NCBI RefSeq assembly: GCF_014837045.1
Contig: NZ_JACSPR010000005.1
Location: 170,190-234,189 of the forward strand
DNA: 64,000 bases
Origin: Corynebacterium gallinarum
Lineage (GTDB): Bacteria > Actinomycetota > Actinomycetes > Mycobacteriales > Mycobacteriaceae
Reading direction: 5' to 3'
The notes beneath the pieces are model-generated. The model saw only the letters and a list, made by a program, of their open reading frames with translations, ran no database searches and was not told the DNA's origin. A program made the translations under genes and the position numbers. Position 1 is the first letter of the stretch. Every line of letters starts with the position of its first letter. Positions 20,216 through 30,734 of the stretch are shown piece by piece.

Positions 20216-22090
20216 ATGGGAAGTATTTCCACCTTGACTGATCTCAGGAATGCCTCGTTGCCCGAGGAATTCACCGACAGCCTTGACGCCTGGCGCAAAG
20301 CTGTAGTGGGTGTGTTCGCACGGGTGAGCAAAAAGGACGTAAGCGATGTGCCCTCCGATGTGTGGAGGAGACTCATTGTCACCACCAACGACGGTGTGGA
20401 CATCTCGCCCCTGTACACCCGCGCCGACGAGAACGGCGCCCCGATCGACGAACTGCCCGGTGAGTTCCCCTTCACCCGTGGCGCAGCGATCGATGCGGAC
20501 CGCGCCGGCTGGGGAGTGACCGAGACCTTCGGCTCCTATGATGATGCCGTCTCCGAGGTGAACCGGCAGATTCTCCACGCACTCAATTCCGGTACCACCA
20601 CGCTCCGCCTCGATCTGACCGGCAAGCTCGGCCCGGCGGATCTCAAGGCTGCGCTGGAGGGCGTGTACCTCAACATGGCGCCGGTCGTCCTGAGCGCGGG
20701 GGCCCGGACCACCGAGGCCACCGAGGCTCTCTACGCACTCGCCGACGCCGCCGGCACCGGCCTCGCCGCCGTCACCCTGGGTGCGAGCCCACTGACCTCG
20801 GCCGTGGACGGTTCCGAGTCGGTGGACCTGGACGCCACCGTCGAGCTGGCCCGCGCGGCCAGCGCGCGGGAGAACGTCCGCGCCGTGCTTGTCGACGCCG
20901 TCTCGTTCTCCAACCAGGGTGCCAGTGACGCCCAGGAGATCGCACTGGCCCTGGCCGCCGGCATCGACTACGTCCGCGCCCTCGTGAATGCTGGACTGAG
21001 CACCGAGCAGGCCCTGGACCAGATCGCCTTCCGCTTCGCCGTCACCGATGACCAGTTCGGTCAGATCGTGAAGCTGCGCACCGCACGTCGCCTCTGGGCA
21101 CGCGTTGCCGAGGTACTGGGACACCCGGACCTGGGTGGCGCCCCACAGCACACCGTCACCGCACCGGTGATGTTCAGCCAGCGTGACCCGTGGGTCAACA
21201 TGCTGCGCAGCACCGTCGCCGCGTTCGCCGCCGGCGTGGGTGGAGCCACCGACGTCGAGGTCCTCACCTTCGACACCGCCATCGACGGCGGTAACCCGGG
21301 CACCACCCGCAACTTCGCGCACCGCATCGCCCGTAACACCAACCTGCTGCTGCTGGAGGAGTCCCACCTCGGCCATGTCATCGACCCGGCCGGTGGCTCC
21401 TACTATGTGGAGTCCCTGACCGACGATCTCTCTGAGAAGGCCTGGGCGCTGTTCGCCGACATCGAGGCCAAGGGCGGTTTCCGTGAGCAGCTGGACAACG
21501 GTGCCATCGCCGCGGCCCTGGATGAGATGCACGAGACCACCCGCCAGCAGATCGCGAAGCGCCAGAAGCAGCTGACCGGCATCAACGAGTTCCCGAACCT
21601 CGCCGAGGCACCACTGCCCGCCGAGAAGCGTCAGGAACCCGCAGGTATCCGCCGCTGGGCCGCTGAATTCGAGGCACTGCGCAACCGTTCCGACGCTTTC
21701 CTCGAGGCCAACGGTGCACGCCCGACCATCGGTCTCATCCCGGTCGGCCCGCTGTCCAAGCACAACATCCGCACCGGCTTCACCACGAACCTGCTGGCCT
21801 CCGGCGGCATCGCGGTGACCAACCCCGGTGAGCTGACCCCGGGAACCCCGGAGTTCGATCAGGCCGCCACCGGATCCGACATCGTCGTCATCTGTGGCAC
21901 CGACCAGGAGTATGCCGCCACCGGTGAGCAGGTCGTCGAGAAGCTCCGTGCAGCGGGTGTGAAGCAGATCCTGCTCGCCGGCGCACCGGCGAGCTTCGAG
22001 AACGCCCAGCACGCCCCGGACGGCTACCTCAACATGAAGATCGACGCCGCCTCCACCCTGGCCACCCTTCTCGACGGACTGGGAGCATAA
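20216..22090 (+). CDS. mutA: methylmalonyl-CoA mutase small (beta) subunit
   Basis: A 624-residue catalytically supportive subunit of the heterodimeric adenosylcobalamin mutase, which interconverts methylmalonyl-CoA and succinyl-CoA in propionate use. The TIM-barrel part includes [10 protein letters not shown] and [13 protein letters not shown]. The C-terminal domain keeps the Rossmann-like fold but lacks the DxHxxG cobalamin motif ([16 protein letters not shown] there), as expected for this subunit. No ribosome site precedes ATG 20216. A TTG at 20234 is an alternative with GGAAG upstream. It is followed by mutB after 8 bp and meaB: one operon. Confidence 0.92.
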   Translation: MGSISTLTDLRNASLPEEFTDSLDAWRKAVVGVFARVSKKDVSDVPSDVWRRLIVTTNDGVDISPLYTRADENGAPIDELPGEFPFTRGAAIDADRAGWGVTETFGSYDDAVSEVNRQILHALNSGTTTLRLDLTGKLGPADLKAALEGVYLNMAPVVLSAGARTTEATEALYALADAAGTGLAAVTLGASPLTSAVDGSESVDLDATVELARAASARENVRAVLVDAVSFSNQGASDAQEIALALAAGIDYVRALVNAGLSTEQALDQIAFRFAVTDDQFGQIVKLRTARRLWARVAEVLGHPDLGGAPQHTVTAPVMFSQRDPWVNMLRSTVAAFAAGVGGATDVEVLTFDTAIDGGNPGTTRNFAHRIARNTNLLLLEESHLGHVIDPAGGSYYVESLTDDLSEKAWALFADIEAKGGFREQLDNGAIAAALDEMHETTRQQIAKRQKQLTGINEFPNLAEAPLPAEKRQEPAGIRRWAAEFEALRNRSDAFLEANGARPTIGLIPVGPLSKHNIRTGFTTNLLASGGIAVTNPGELTPGTPEFDQAATGSDIVVICGTDQEYAATGEQVVEKLRAAGVKQILLAGAPASFENAQHAPDGYLNMKIDAASTLATLLDGLGA

Positions 22091-22098
22091 GAAAGATC

Positions 22099-24318
22099 AT
22101 GACCACAATCCCCAATTTCTCCGAGGTACCCCTCGACGGTCCCGCAGCTGATGCAGGAACCACCGCCACCCCGGCCGGTGCCGACCAGGTGTGGAACACC
22201 CCGGAGGGCATCGACGTCAAGCGCGTGTTCACCGAGGACGACCGTGCCGCGGCAGCCGCCGCCGGCCACCCCCTGGATTCCCTCCCGGGCCAGAAGCCGT
22301 TCATGCGCGGGCCGTACCCGACCATGTACACCAACCAGCCGTGGACCATCCGCCAGTACGCCGGTTTCTCCACCGCGGCCGAGTCCAATGCGTTCTACCG
22401 CCGTAACCTGGCCGCCGGTCAGAAGGGCCTGTCCGTGGCCTTCGACCTGGCCACCCACCGCGGCTACGACTCCGACAATGAGCGCGTGGTCGGCGATGTG
22501 GGCATGGCCGGTGTGGCCATCGACTCCATCCTGGACATGCGTGAACTCTTCCAGGGCATCGACCTGTCGAGTGTGTCCGTGTCCATGACCATGAACGGCG
22601 CCGTGCTGCCGGTCCTCGCCTTCTACATCGTGGCGGCCGAGGAACAGGGTGTTGCCCCCGAGCAGCTCGCCGGAACCATTCAGAACGACATTCTGAAGGA
22701 GTTCATGGTCCGCAACACCTACATCTACCCACCGAAGCCGTCGATGAGGATCATCTCGAACATCTTCGAGTACACCTCCCTGAAGATGCCGCGCTTCAAC
22801 TCGATCTCCATCTCCGGCTACCACATCCAGGAAGCCGGAGCGACCGCCGACCTCGAGCTCGCCTACACGCTTGCCGACGGCATCGAGTACCTCCGCGCCG
22901 GCCAGGAGGTGGGTCTGGACGTGGACAAGTTCGCCCCACGCCTGTCCTTCTTCTGGGGTATCTCCATGTACACCTTCATGGAGATCGCGAAGCTGCGCGC
23001 CGGTCGTCTCCTGTGGAGCGAGCTGGTGGCCAAGTTCAACCCGAAGAACCCGAAGTCCCAGTCGCTGCGTACCCACTCGCAGACCTCCGGTTGGTCCCTG
23101 ACCGCCCAGGATGTCTACAACAACGTGGCCCGCACCGCGATCGAGGCGATGGCCGCCACCCAGGGCCACACCCAGTCGCTGCACACCAACGCACTCGACG
23201 AGGCACTCGCGCTGCCCACCGACTTCTCCGCACGCATCGCGCGTAACACCCAGCTGCTGCTGCAGCAGGAGTCCGGCACCGTCCGCCCGGTCGACCCGTG
23301 GGCCGGTTCCTACTACGTGGAATGGCTGACCAACGAGCTGGCCAACCGCGCACGCAAGCACATCGAGGAGGTCGAGGAGGCCGGCGGTATGGCCCAGGCC
23401 ACCGACCAGGGCATCCCGAAGCTGCGCATCGAGGAATCCGCCGCCCGCACCCAGGCCCGCATCGACTCCGGCCGCCAGGCCCTGATCGGTGTGAACCGGT
23501 ATGTCGTCGACGAGGACGAGCAGATTGAAGTCCTCAAGGTGGACAACAGCAAGGTGCGCGTCGAGCAGCTGGAGAAGCTGGCCCGTCTGCGTGCCGAGCG
23601 CGACGAGGACGAGACCCGCCGTGCACTGGACGCCCTGACCGCCGCGGCCCGCAACGACAACAAGAAGCCGGGCGATCTGGAGCAGAACCTGCTCAAGCTC
23701 GCTGTCGACGCCGCTCGTGCCAAGGCCACCATCGGTGAGATCTCCGATGCGTTGGAGGAGATCTTCGGACGTCACGAGGCCGAGATCAAGACACTGTCCG
23801 GTGTGTACAAGGACGAGGTAGGAAAGGAGGGTGAGGTGTCCAACGTCAAGCGCGCCATCGCCCTGGCTGACGCCTTCGAGGAGCAGGAGGGTCGTCGCCC
23901 CCGTATCTTCATCGCCAAGATGGGACAGGACGGCCACGACCGTGGCCAGAAGGTCGTCGCCTCCGCCTATGCCGACCTGGGCATGGATGTGGATGTCGGA
24001 CCGCTGTTCCAGACCCCGGCCGAGGCCGCCCGCGCCGCCGTGGACGCCGATGTCCACGTGGTGGGCATGTCCTCCCTGGCCGCCGGTCACCTGACGCTGC
24101 TGCCTGAGCTGAAGAAGGAACTGGCCGCCCTGGGGCGTGAGGACATCCTGGTCACCGTCGGTGGCGTCATCCCACCGGGTGACTTCCAGGAGCTCTACGA
24201 CAACGGCGCCGTCGCCATCTACCCACCGGGCACCGTCATCGCCGACTCCGCCATCGACCTGATCACCAGGCTGGCAGCGCACCTCGGTTTTGAGCTGGAT
24301 GTAGATGAGGATGCCTGA
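22099..24318 (+). CDS. mutB: methylmalonyl-CoA mutase large (alpha) subunit
   Basis: A 739-residue catalytic subunit. The barrel region has [40 protein letters not shown] and [20 protein letters not shown]. The C-terminal cobalamin-binding domain has the DxHxxG motif with Asp611, His613 (lower cobalt ligand) and Gly616 in [12 protein letters not shown], plus GVIPPGDF. It lies 8 bp after mutA and overlaps meaB by 14 bp, so the three are translationally linked. Length is normal for the family. Confidence 0.96.
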   Translation: MTTIPNFSEVPLDGPAADAGTTATPAGADQVWNTPEGIDVKRVFTEDDRAAAAAAGHPLDSLPGQKPFMRGPYPTMYTNQPWTIRQYAGFSTAAESNAFYRRNLAAGQKGLSVAFDLATHRGYDSDNERVVGDVGMAGVAIDSILDMRELFQGIDLSSVSVSMTMNGAVLPVLAFYIVAAEEQGVAPEQLAGTIQNDILKEFMVRNTYIYPPKPSMRIISNIFEYTSLKMPRFNSISISGYHIQEAGATADLELAYTLADGIEYLRAGQEVGLDVDKFAPRLSFFWGISMYTFMEIAKLRAGRLLWSELVAKFNPKNPKSQSLRTHSQTSGWSLTAQDVYNNVARTAIEAMAATQGHTQSLHTNALDEALALPTDFSARIARNTQLLLQQESGTVRPVDPWAGSYYVEWLTNELANRARKHIEEVEEAGGMAQATDQGIPKLRIEESAARTQARIDSGRQALIGVNRYVVDEDEQIEVLKVDNSKVRVEQLEKLARLRAERDEDETRRALDALTAAARNDNKKPGDLEQNLLKLAVDAARAKATIGEISDALEEIFGRHEAEIKTLSGVYKDEVGKEGEVSNVKRAIALADAFEEQEGRRPRIFIAKMGQDGHDRGQKVVASAYADLGMDVDVGPLFQTPAEAARAAVDADVHVVGMSSLAAGHLTLLPELKKELAALGREDILVTVGGVIPPGDFQELYDNGAVAIYPPGTVIADSAIDLITRLAAHLGFELDVDEDA

Positions 24319-25402
24319 CAGGGAATTTCTGGAGGACACCCTCGGCACGCTGAGCACCACCGGCGGCACGGATCTGGGCGCCATTGTCCCACCGGCCCCG
24401 GAGATGCTCCGGCGTGCGCGCCAGCGGATCAACGTCGATGAGCTGTACGATGCCGTCCTGGCCAACGAACGCACCAAGGTCGCCCGGGCCATCACCCTGC
24501 TGGAGTCCACCTCCGCGGCACACCGGGAACTAGCCCAGGAGCTGCTGGTCCGGCTGCTTCCGCATTCCGGTAACGCCCTGCGCATCGGTATCACCGGTGT
24601 GCCGGGTGTGGGCAAGTCCACCTTCATCGAGGCGCTCGGCATGCACCTGATCGGTGAGGGACACCGGGTGGCGGTTGTGGCCATCGACCCCTCGTCCACC
24701 AAGACCCGGGGTTCGATCCTGGGGGACAAGACCCGCATGTCGAAGCTGTCGCGGGAGGATAAGGCCTTCATCCGGCCGTCCCCATCGGCAGGCACCCTCG
24801 GTGGTGTGGCCAAGGCTACCCGCGAGGCGATGGTGGTGTTCGAGGCGGCCGGTTACGACATCATCATCGTCGAGACCGTCGGTGTGGGCCAGAGTGAGGT
24901 GGCAGTGCACCAGATGGTGGACATCTTCACCTTCCTGGCACTGTCCGGTGCCGGTGATCAGCTGCAGGGCATCAAGAAGGGTGTCCTGGAGATGGCGGAA
25001 CTGGTGGCCATCAACAAGGCTGACGGTGCGAATGAGAAACCCGCCAAGCGGGCCGCCCGCGATCTGGCCGCGGCCATGCGGATGGTCCGCAGCCAGGATG
25101 AGATCTGGCATCCACCGACGATCACCATGTCCGCGGTGGAGGGCACCGGTGTGGATGTCTTCTGGGGTCATGTCCAGGAACACCAGAAGGTGATGAGGGA
25201 GAACGGTCTCTTCGAGGAGCGCCGCCGTCATCAGCAGGTGGGCTGGATGTGGCAGATGGTCCACGAGACGATCCGCATGCGTCTGGAGAACGACCCCGAT
25301 GTGAAGACGGTCAGCCGTGACATGGAGAGGGCACTGCGCGACGGTGCCACCACCCCGACGCTGGCTGCCCGGAACATCCTGGCGGCGTTCGACAGTATCT
25401 AG
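24305..25402 (+). CDS. meaB: methylmalonyl-CoA mutase-associated GTPase MeaB (ArgK family)
   Basis: A 365-residue G3E GTPase that guards cobalamin loading of methylmalonyl-CoA mutase. The P-loop is GVPGVGKST at 98-106, followed by [19 protein letters not shown] (switch) and AINKADG (NKxD, here as NKAD). The start lies inside the end of mutB (14-bp overlap); a second ATG at 24311 is possible. Operon position after mutA-mutB confirms the role over the old ArgK name. A strong terminator follows. Confidence 0.94.
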   Translation: MRMPDREFLEDTLGTLSTTGGTDLGAIVPPAPEMLRRARQRINVDELYDAVLANERTKVARAITLLESTSAAHRELAQELLVRLLPHSGNALRIGITGVPGVGKSTFIEALGMHLIGEGHRVAVVAIDPSSTKTRGSILGDKTRMSKLSREDKAFIRPSPSAGTLGGVAKATREAMVVFEAAGYDIIIVETVGVGQSEVAVHQMVDIFTFLALSGAGDQLQGIKKGVLEMAELVAINKADGANEKPAKRAARDLAAAMRMVRSQDEIWHPPTITMSAVEGTGVDVFWGHVQEHQKVMRENGLFEERRRHQQVGWMWQMVHETIRMRLENDPDVKTVSRDMERALRDGATTPTLAARNILAAFDSI

Positions 25403-25423
25403 CTGGCGTCAAGGCAGAACCGG

Positions 25424-25470
25424 ATCCGCCCACACCCCCATGTGACACAGGGGGGTGCGGGCGGATTTTT
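25424..25470 (+). terminator. rho-independent terminator after mutAB-meaB
   Basis: Arms 25424-25439 and 25451-25466 pair over 16 bp with a single mismatch and run into TTTTT at 25466-25470. It lies 22 nt after the meaB stop. Confidence 0.9.
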
Positions 25471-25471
25471 C

Positions 25472-26104
25472 CTAGCGGGGCATGGTCGGGGGACGCCACA
25501 TGGCGAACTCCGAGGGGAGATCATCGTTGTCGGGCAGATACCCCAGGGGCACGAACCCGTGGCGGTGGTACAGCTGCGCCGAGCGTGTCGAGGTGGCCTC
25601 CAGATAGATCGCCTCCTCGCCGGCACGGTCAATGCCGTGGGTGAGCAGGGCGGTACCCACCCCGGTGCCCCGGGCCTGGGGGACGGAGGCGATGGTGTAG
25701 AGGTACCAGTGGGGGAATTTCGGGTGCATGCGTGCGGAACGGAACCCCTGGGCCAGGAACTGCGGGGTGCGTGCCCCGAACAATGTGACCAGCCGGGGGA
25801 GCAGGCGGGCCTCATCCAGGACACCGTGGTCGGAATCCGGGGCGTCCCACAGGGCCACGCCGACGATGTCACCGGCCTCATCCAGAGCCACATCCACGGT
25901 GTTCGCAGTGGCGTACCGGGTCTGCAGCTGGAGTTCGAACAGGCCCCGCAGCAGACGGTTCCCGGGATCGGGCTGGGGAATCCAACGCAGGAAACCGGGA
26001 TCTGTGGCGAAGGTGTCGACGAGGATGTCCGCGATCACCGGGAAGTCTGAGGTGTGAGCTGTTCTGACGGTGATGCCGGGGGTGGTGGGACCTGGTGTGC
26101 TCAT
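25472..26104 (-). CDS. GNAT family N-acetyltransferase
   Basis: A 210-residue GCN5-related acetyltransferase. The acetyl-CoA loop is visible as SVPQARGTGVGTALL (motif Q/RxxGxG/A), preceded by YLYTIA and followed by IYLEATSTRSAQLYHRHGFV, the typical motif B. The acceptor substrate is unknown. ATG 26104 has GGTGG 5 nt upstream; GTG 26113 in the same frame is less likely. It converges with meaB across the shared terminator, and its own 3' end abuts the T tract. Confidence 0.85.
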   Translation of the reverse strand: MSTPGPTTPGITVRTAHTSDFPVIADILVDTFATDPGFLRWIPQPDPGNRLLRGLFELQLQTRYATANTVDVALDEAGDIVGVALWDAPDSDHGVLDEARLLPRLVTLFGARTPQFLAQGFRSARMHPKFPHWYLYTIASVPQARGTGVGTALLTHGIDRAGEEAIYLEATSTRSAQLYHRHGFVPLGYLPDNDDLPSEFAMWRPPTMPR

Positions 26105-26160
26105 GTCATCCACCTTAGATCAGGTGGGAATACGGCCGGGACTGGACCCGGGAATGCAAT

Positions 26161-26189
26161 AAGGCCCCGATCCACTGGATCGGGGCCTT
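26161..26189 (-). terminator. terminator hairpin downstream of tRNA-Leu copy 1
   Basis: Perfect 13-bp arms AAGGCCCCGATCC (26161-26173) and GGATCGGGGCCTT (26177-26189) with a 3-nt loop, 22 nt beyond the tRNA 3' end. A degraded relative of this hairpin follows the second tRNA copy (about 26348-26376). Confidence 0.7.
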
Positions 26190-26211
26190 ACTGGTGTTCA
26201 CTCTTCACGAG

Positions 26212-26297
26212 TGCCCAGAGGGGGACTTGAACCCCCACGTCCGTTAATAGGACACTAGCACCTCAAGCTAGCGCGTCTGCCATTCCGCCACCTGGGC
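26212..26297 (-). tRNA. tRNA-Leu (anticodon GAG), copy 1
   Basis: An 86-nt gene read on the minus strand. The acceptor stem is GCCCAGG/TCTGGGC, the anticodon stem CTAGC/GCTAG with loop TTGAGGT (anticodon GAG, reading CUC/CUU). It has a long class II variable arm (GTGTCCTATTAACGGACG region) and the T-arm GGGGGTTCAAGTCCCCC. No CCA is encoded. TTATAC about 9 nt upstream is a possible -10. Confidence 0.93.
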
Positions 26298-26399
26298 TGG
26301 TGTATAACAAGGACACCGGGCGACAACCCGGCATCAGGCAAGAAATAAGACCCCGACCTGTAGATCAGGGCCTCAAAAGGTTACTGTGTTGAAACAGTG

Positions 26400-26485
26400 T
26401 GCCCGGAGGGGGACTTGAACCCCCACGTCCGTTAATAGGACACTAGCACCTCAAGCTAGCGCGTCTGCCATTCCGCCACCCGGGC
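26400..26485 (-). tRNA. tRNA-Leu (anticodon GAG), copy 2
   Basis: An 86-nt minus-strand gene identical to copy 1 except for one acceptor base pair: A5-T68 becomes G5-C68 (GCCCGGG/TCCGGGC). This is a compensated change. CATAAC about 8 nt upstream of the 5' end is a candidate -10. The pair looks like a tandem duplication including the downstream hairpin. Confidence 0.93.
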
Positions 26486-26642
26486 TGGGTGTTATGGGCG
26501 TAACTGCCCTTGGCACGAGATAAACAATAACCCCAACCCTGAGTAGAAGACAAATCCCCAGTTCACACCGGGCACCGAGGGCGGGGAAGTTACACCCGTG
26601 TGAGTTCGGTCGGGCGAGAAGGGGACACCCGGGGGATTCGGG

Positions 26643-26648
26643 TACTTT
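26643..26648 (+). promoter_or_regulatory. -10 element (TACTTT) of the ABC exporter operon
   Basis: TACTTT lies 7 nt before the ATG at 26656, with no ribosome site. This is leaderless geometry for the two-gene ABC operon. Confidence 0.45.
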
Positions 26649-26655
26649 AAGCATC

Positions 26656-28305
26656 ATGGCAACCAAGTTCCGCAGGATGCGTACCTGGTCGTGGTTTGTT
26701 CCCGATTCCCCGACCGATGAAACGCCCCTTCTGCCCCGTGTCACCGGTTCCACCACCCGCGCCGCCACCTGGTCCCTGCTGTGGGCCCTGCCCGTGGGCA
26801 CCTGGGTGATGGTGCTGGGGTTGTTGATCTCCAGTGCGATCAACGCGGGGGTGTCCCTGATCGTCGGACGAGGCACCGACTGGGCCTTCAACGACGGTGC
26901 GGGCCAGCTGTGGCCCGTGGTCGCGGTGGGGACGGCGATCGCAGTGTGCCTGTGGCTGATCTACATCCTCCAGGCCACCTCCGACGCCCTGACCGATCTC
27001 ACCTCCGCGCGGGTGGTGCACACCCTGCGGCTGGAACTGTCCCGGATGTTGCTGACCACCCCGCGCAACACCCTGTCACCCGGCGCGGTCCTCAACACCG
27101 TGGACCAGGATTCCGTGCAGGTCGGGGCCTTGAAGAACATTCTCAACTTCCCGGTCGGCATGGTGGGTTTCCTCCTGGGGTCCACCATCGCCATCGCGCC
27201 GATCTCCCCACTGATCGCCGTGCTGCTGGTGTGCGGGGGACTGTCCACGGCGTTGGCGTCCTATCTGACCTCGGGGCCTCTGACGAGGATATCGGCGAGG
27301 CGTCGCAAAGCGGAGGCCGCCTCCATCGCGATCGCCACGGACGTCGCGCAGGGATCGCGCGTGGTCAAGGGGCTCGGCGCGGTCGAACACACCGAACGCC
27401 GCTTCGGGGCGGCTGCCGACGCGGCACTGGACGTCATGCTGCGCGAGTCACGTCTGCAGGCGGGCCTGAACTTCCTGCGGCAGTTCGTGCCCGCCGCCTG
27501 GTCCATCGGGCTGCTCGGCTATGCGGCGGTCCTGGCCTTCCGTGGGGAGATCACCCCCGGACAGATGATCTCCGTGACCCTGCTGGTCCCGCCGTCGCTG
27601 ACGGTGCTGGGCATCTCCCTCGGTGTGCTCACCGAGCTGTGGGCCCGTGGGCAGGCCTCCACCCGCCGCGTCCAGCACCTGGCCGGTGAGCTTGTCGACG
27701 CCTCCCTGGCCCCCACTCCGGGTGAACCCCGGTGGGAGATCGACGCCGGTCTCACCGTGTGGAATCCGCGCAGCGCGGGGGACCGCCAGCTGGTGGATGC
27801 AGAACTGCAGCGCTGGCAGCTCCAGCCCGGGGTGGTGGTGGCACCGCACCGGGTCAGCGTGTTCGAGGGTTCCCTCGCCGACAACGTCAACCCGCTGGGT
27901 ACCGTGCCACCGCAACACCTGCGGGATGCACTCTGGGCGGCGAGCTGCCGGGACATCCTGCGCAGACTCGGAGGTGAGCTCTCGGAGGGGGAGGGCACGG
28001 ACCTTGTCCTGCCGGAGACACCGATCGGTGAGGCGGGACTCAACCTCTCCGGCGGGCAACGTCAACGCATCGCCCTGGCCCGGTTTCTGGCAGCCGACCC
28101 ACCCGTACTCATCCTCGATGATCCCACCACCGGCCTGGACTCGGTCACCCTCGATCAGGTCGCGCGCCGGGTGGCCGGGTTGCGGTCGGGGTATCGCACG
28201 GTGGTGATCACCTCCAACCCCACCTGGTGGGGTGTGGCCGACCGCGTGGTGGAGGAGTTCAGCGGGCAACCGGCCCGCAGCCCGGAGAAGGAGACGGAAC
28301 AATGA
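26656..28305 (+). CDS. ABC exporter subunit with degenerate, P-loop-less NBD
   Basis: A 549-residue half transporter. Membrane helices fill about residues 40-325, in the type IV exporter pattern. The NBD is abnormal. After EIDAGLTVWNPRSAGDRQ (361-378) the sequence passes directly to QPGVVVAPHRVSVFEGSLAD, so the whole Walker A segment (GxxGxGKST) is missing. The signature LSGGQ is intact (464-468). The Walker B catalytic Glu is Asp (LILDD, 484-489), and the switch His is Asn521. It can therefore supply only the signature motif to its partner encoded downstream, with which it overlaps by ATGA. Confidence 0.88.
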   Translation: MATKFRRMRTWSWFVPDSPTDETPLLPRVTGSTTRAATWSLLWALPVGTWVMVLGLLISSAINAGVSLIVGRGTDWAFNDGAGQLWPVVAVGTAIAVCLWLIYILQATSDALTDLTSARVVHTLRLELSRMLLTTPRNTLSPGAVLNTVDQDSVQVGALKNILNFPVGMVGFLLGSTIAIAPISPLIAVLLVCGGLSTALASYLTSGPLTRISARRRKAEAASIAIATDVAQGSRVVKGLGAVEHTERRFGAAADAALDVMLRESRLQAGLNFLRQFVPAAWSIGLLGYAAVLAFRGEITPGQMISVTLLVPPSLTVLGISLGVLTELWARGQASTRRVQHLAGELVDASLAPTPGEPRWEIDAGLTVWNPRSAGDRQLVDAELQRWQLQPGVVVAPHRVSVFEGSLADNVNPLGTVPPQHLRDALWAASCRDILRRLGGELSEGEGTDLVLPETPIGEAGLNLSGGQRQRIALARFLAADPPVLILDDPTTGLDSVTLDQVARRVAGLRSGYRTVVITSNPTWWGVADRVVEEFSGQPARSPEKETEQ

Positions 28306-30140
28306 GCGACGTGAACAGGACAACCGGCCTGGATGACCGGGTGGCCGATGTGCTCGAACCGGCCACCGTGCGGGAATCGGGTCGCCTGCTGGGTGCCCTT
28401 CCCTCACGCCCCACCGCCGGATGGTTCACCGCCTTCCTGCTGGTTGCGGTGGTCACCGTGACCGCCATGGTGGGTACCTCGAATCTGCTGGGGTATTCCG
28501 TCAACATCATCAACGGTGACACCCTGCCGGTCATCGGTGGCGGATCCGGGGCCATGATGTGGCTGCTGGGGATCGTCGGCGTGGCGATCCTCACCGAAAC
28601 CGCCGGCCGGTCGATCACCCAGTACCTCATCAACTCCCGCACCCGTCGGTTGTCGGTGGATCTGCGTAAGGCCGCCCTGTCCTCGGCACTGCGTGCCCCG
28701 GTGCCGGATGTCATGCAGTTGGGCACCGGCAATGTGATCAGTCGCATCACCCAGGATATCGACAACACGGTGCGCATCATCGCGATGACCGGTGTGCGCG
28801 TGGTGGTCACCGCCCTGATCTTCCCCCTGTCCATCCTGTCCCTGGTGCTCATCCACTGGTCCTACCTCCTGATCTTCGCCGTCATCATCCTCATCCTCAT
28901 CCCGGGCGTCAGGGGAGCGGTCCGCGTCATCCCGCAGGCCACCAATGTGGTCTCCAGCACCGAGGCCCGACGCAACAATCTGCTGCTGGACACCATCAGG
29001 GGCATCGGGACACTCCGGGTGCTGGGCCTGGCCGACTGGGCCCTTGGACGGATGCGCCGGGCATCCTGGACCTCGGTGCAGGCCACCGCCGACCGCGTCC
29101 CGATCTTCACCCGGATCCTGCTCCTGGGGTCCATCGCCTACGGCCTGCTGCTCATCGGAACCTTCAGTCTGGGGGCGTATCTCGTGGCCACCGGTCACCT
29201 CTCCGCGGGTGCCGCCACCGCCGCCGTGTTCGTGGTGGTGCGCATGGAGGTGCACGTGTTCAACGTCCTGATGTTCGCCTCCGAGATCCAGAGCGCGGTC
29301 ACCTCCCTGGGACGCGCCGTGTCACTGGCCACCCTGGCCAACCGTGCGCCGGCCGCGCCGGAACCCGAGGATCTGTCAGGCGCGCCGGAGGTGCAGGTGG
29401 AGAATCTCACCTACTCCTACCCGGGTGGGGCGGCGGTGCTCAAGGATCTCAATCTCACGCTCGCGCCGGGTACCACGACGGCGCTGGTGGGGACATCCGG
29501 TGCCGGTAAATCAACCCTGGCCGGTCTCATCGCCGGCCTGCAACGCCCCGATTCCGGCCGGGTGACCGTCGACGGTGTGGACACCGCCACGGTGTCCGAC
29601 ACCTGGACCACCCGCCAGATCACCCTCATCAGCCAGGAGGTGCACCTGTTCTCCGGCACCCTGCGGGAGGATCTCTCCATGGCGGCCGCCGGTGCGGGTG
29701 ACGCGGAGCTGGACCGGGCCCTGGCCACGGTCGGTCTGGACAAGGGCAGCCCGGCCTATATCCGGTGGTTCCCCGACGGCCTGGACACCCCGATCGGTGC
29801 CGGCGCGGAGGAACTGTCACCGGAGATCCAGCAGCAGATCTCCCTCGCGCGCATCGTGCTGCGTGACCCACCCGTACTGATCATGGATGAGGCCACCAGT
29901 GAGGCCGGCAGTGACAATGCCCGCATGCTGGAGACCGCCGCCACCCGGATTGCCCGTGGCCGCACCTCACTGGTGGTGGCGCACCGTCTGGACCAGGCGG
30001 TGGTCGCCGACAGGATCATCGTCATGGAGGAGGGGGAGATCGTCGAGGACGGTACCCACGCCGAACTCGTGGCCCGCGGTGGCCGGTATGCGCGGCTGTT
30101 CGAGCGGTGGAGTGAGGGTGCTGATTCACAGCAGGGGTGA
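28302..30140 (+). CDS. ABC exporter subunit with the active ATP site
   Basis: A 612-residue half transporter: TM domain about 40-340, NBD about 362-600. Walker A GTSGAGKST is at 397-405, the Q-loop at ISQEVHLF, Walker B LIMDE with catalytic Glu530, and His561 in VVAHRL. Its signature motif is lost (LSPEIQ at 505-510 instead of LSGGQ). Combined with the upstream subunit, this leaves one complete composite ATP site. Start is ATG 28302 inside the stop of the first gene, with GGAG upstream. The substrate is unknown; the gene lies next to a PEBP gene. Confidence 0.9.
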   Translation: MSDVNRTTGLDDRVADVLEPATVRESGRLLGALPSRPTAGWFTAFLLVAVVTVTAMVGTSNLLGYSVNIINGDTLPVIGGGSGAMMWLLGIVGVAILTETAGRSITQYLINSRTRRLSVDLRKAALSSALRAPVPDVMQLGTGNVISRITQDIDNTVRIIAMTGVRVVVTALIFPLSILSLVLIHWSYLLIFAVIILILIPGVRGAVRVIPQATNVVSSTEARRNNLLLDTIRGIGTLRVLGLADWALGRMRRASWTSVQATADRVPIFTRILLLGSIAYGLLLIGTFSLGAYLVATGHLSAGAATAAVFVVVRMEVHVFNVLMFASEIQSAVTSLGRAVSLATLANRAPAAPEPEDLSGAPEVQVENLTYSYPGGAAVLKDLNLTLAPGTTTALVGTSGAGKSTLAGLIAGLQRPDSGRVTVDGVDTATVSDTWTTRQITLISQEVHLFSGTLREDLSMAAAGAGDAELDRALATVGLDKGSPAYIRWFPDGLDTPIGAGAEELSPEIQQQISLARIVLRDPPVLIMDEATSEAGSDNARMLETAATRIARGRTSLVVAHRLDQAVVADRIIVMEEGEIVEDGTHAELVARGGRYARLFERWSEGADSQQG

Positions 30141-30184
30141 CCGGGTGACTGCGCCCACATGGGTTTTCGGGTAGTAGTGGGGAT

Positions 30185-30718
30185 ATGAGCGATTACAATG
30201 ATGCCCGTTTCCCCGGCCCCGATCCCTACGCACCCCTGGGTGATGTCCCCAGCTTCCCGTTGACCTCCACCGATCTCACCAACGGCGACAAGCTCAAGGA
30301 ACCCCAGCTCGGTGGCAATAACGTCTCCCCGCAGCTGTCCTGGTCCGATCTGCCCGAGGGCACCAAGTCCCTGGCGATCACCTGCTTCGACCCCGATGCC
30401 CCGACCGCCTCCGGTTACTGGCACTGGGCCGCCTTCAACATCCCGGTCAGCGTCACCGAACTTCCCACCGGCGCCGGCGATGAGACCCTCGGCGGCATCG
30501 ACGGGGTGGTCTCCCTCAAGGGTGATTCCGGCGTGCGCGGTTACTACGGGGCGCAGCCACCGGAGGGCCACGGCCCCCACCGCTATCTCTTTGCCGTGCA
30601 CGCCGTGGACGTGGAAAAACTCGATATTGACCCCGATTCCACCCCCACCGTCCTCGGTTTCAACCTCTATTTCCATACTCTGGGGCGATCCGTGCTGTGG
30701 GGTTGGTACGAGAACTAG
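30185..30718 (+). CDS. YbhB/YbcL-type PEBP family protein (Rv2140c-like)
   Basis: A 177-residue phosphatidylethanolamine-binding-protein fold protein. The anion-pocket motifs are CFDPDAPTASGYWHWAAFN and GHGPHRYLFAVHAV. No signal peptide is seen, so it is cytosolic. The M. tuberculosis homologue Rv2140c also lies by pyrD and an LppL-type lipoprotein, matching this locus. The physiological ligand is not established. It follows the ABC operon after 44 bp. Confidence 0.88.
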   Translation: MSDYNDARFPGPDPYAPLGDVPSFPLTSTDLTNGDKLKEPQLGGNNVSPQLSWSDLPEGTKSLAITCFDPDAPTASGYWHWAAFNIPVSVTELPTGAGDETLGGIDGVVSLKGDSGVRGYYGAQPPEGHGPHRYLFAVHAVDVEKLDIDPDSTPTVLGFNLYFHTLGRSVLWGWYEN

Positions 30719-30734
30719 TAGGGTAAGTCACATT

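Noticed and set aside
20057..24813. Long minus-strand frames opposite mutA and mutB (651 and 929 codons)
   Set aside because: Antisense shadows of a well-supported mutA-mutB-meaB operon.
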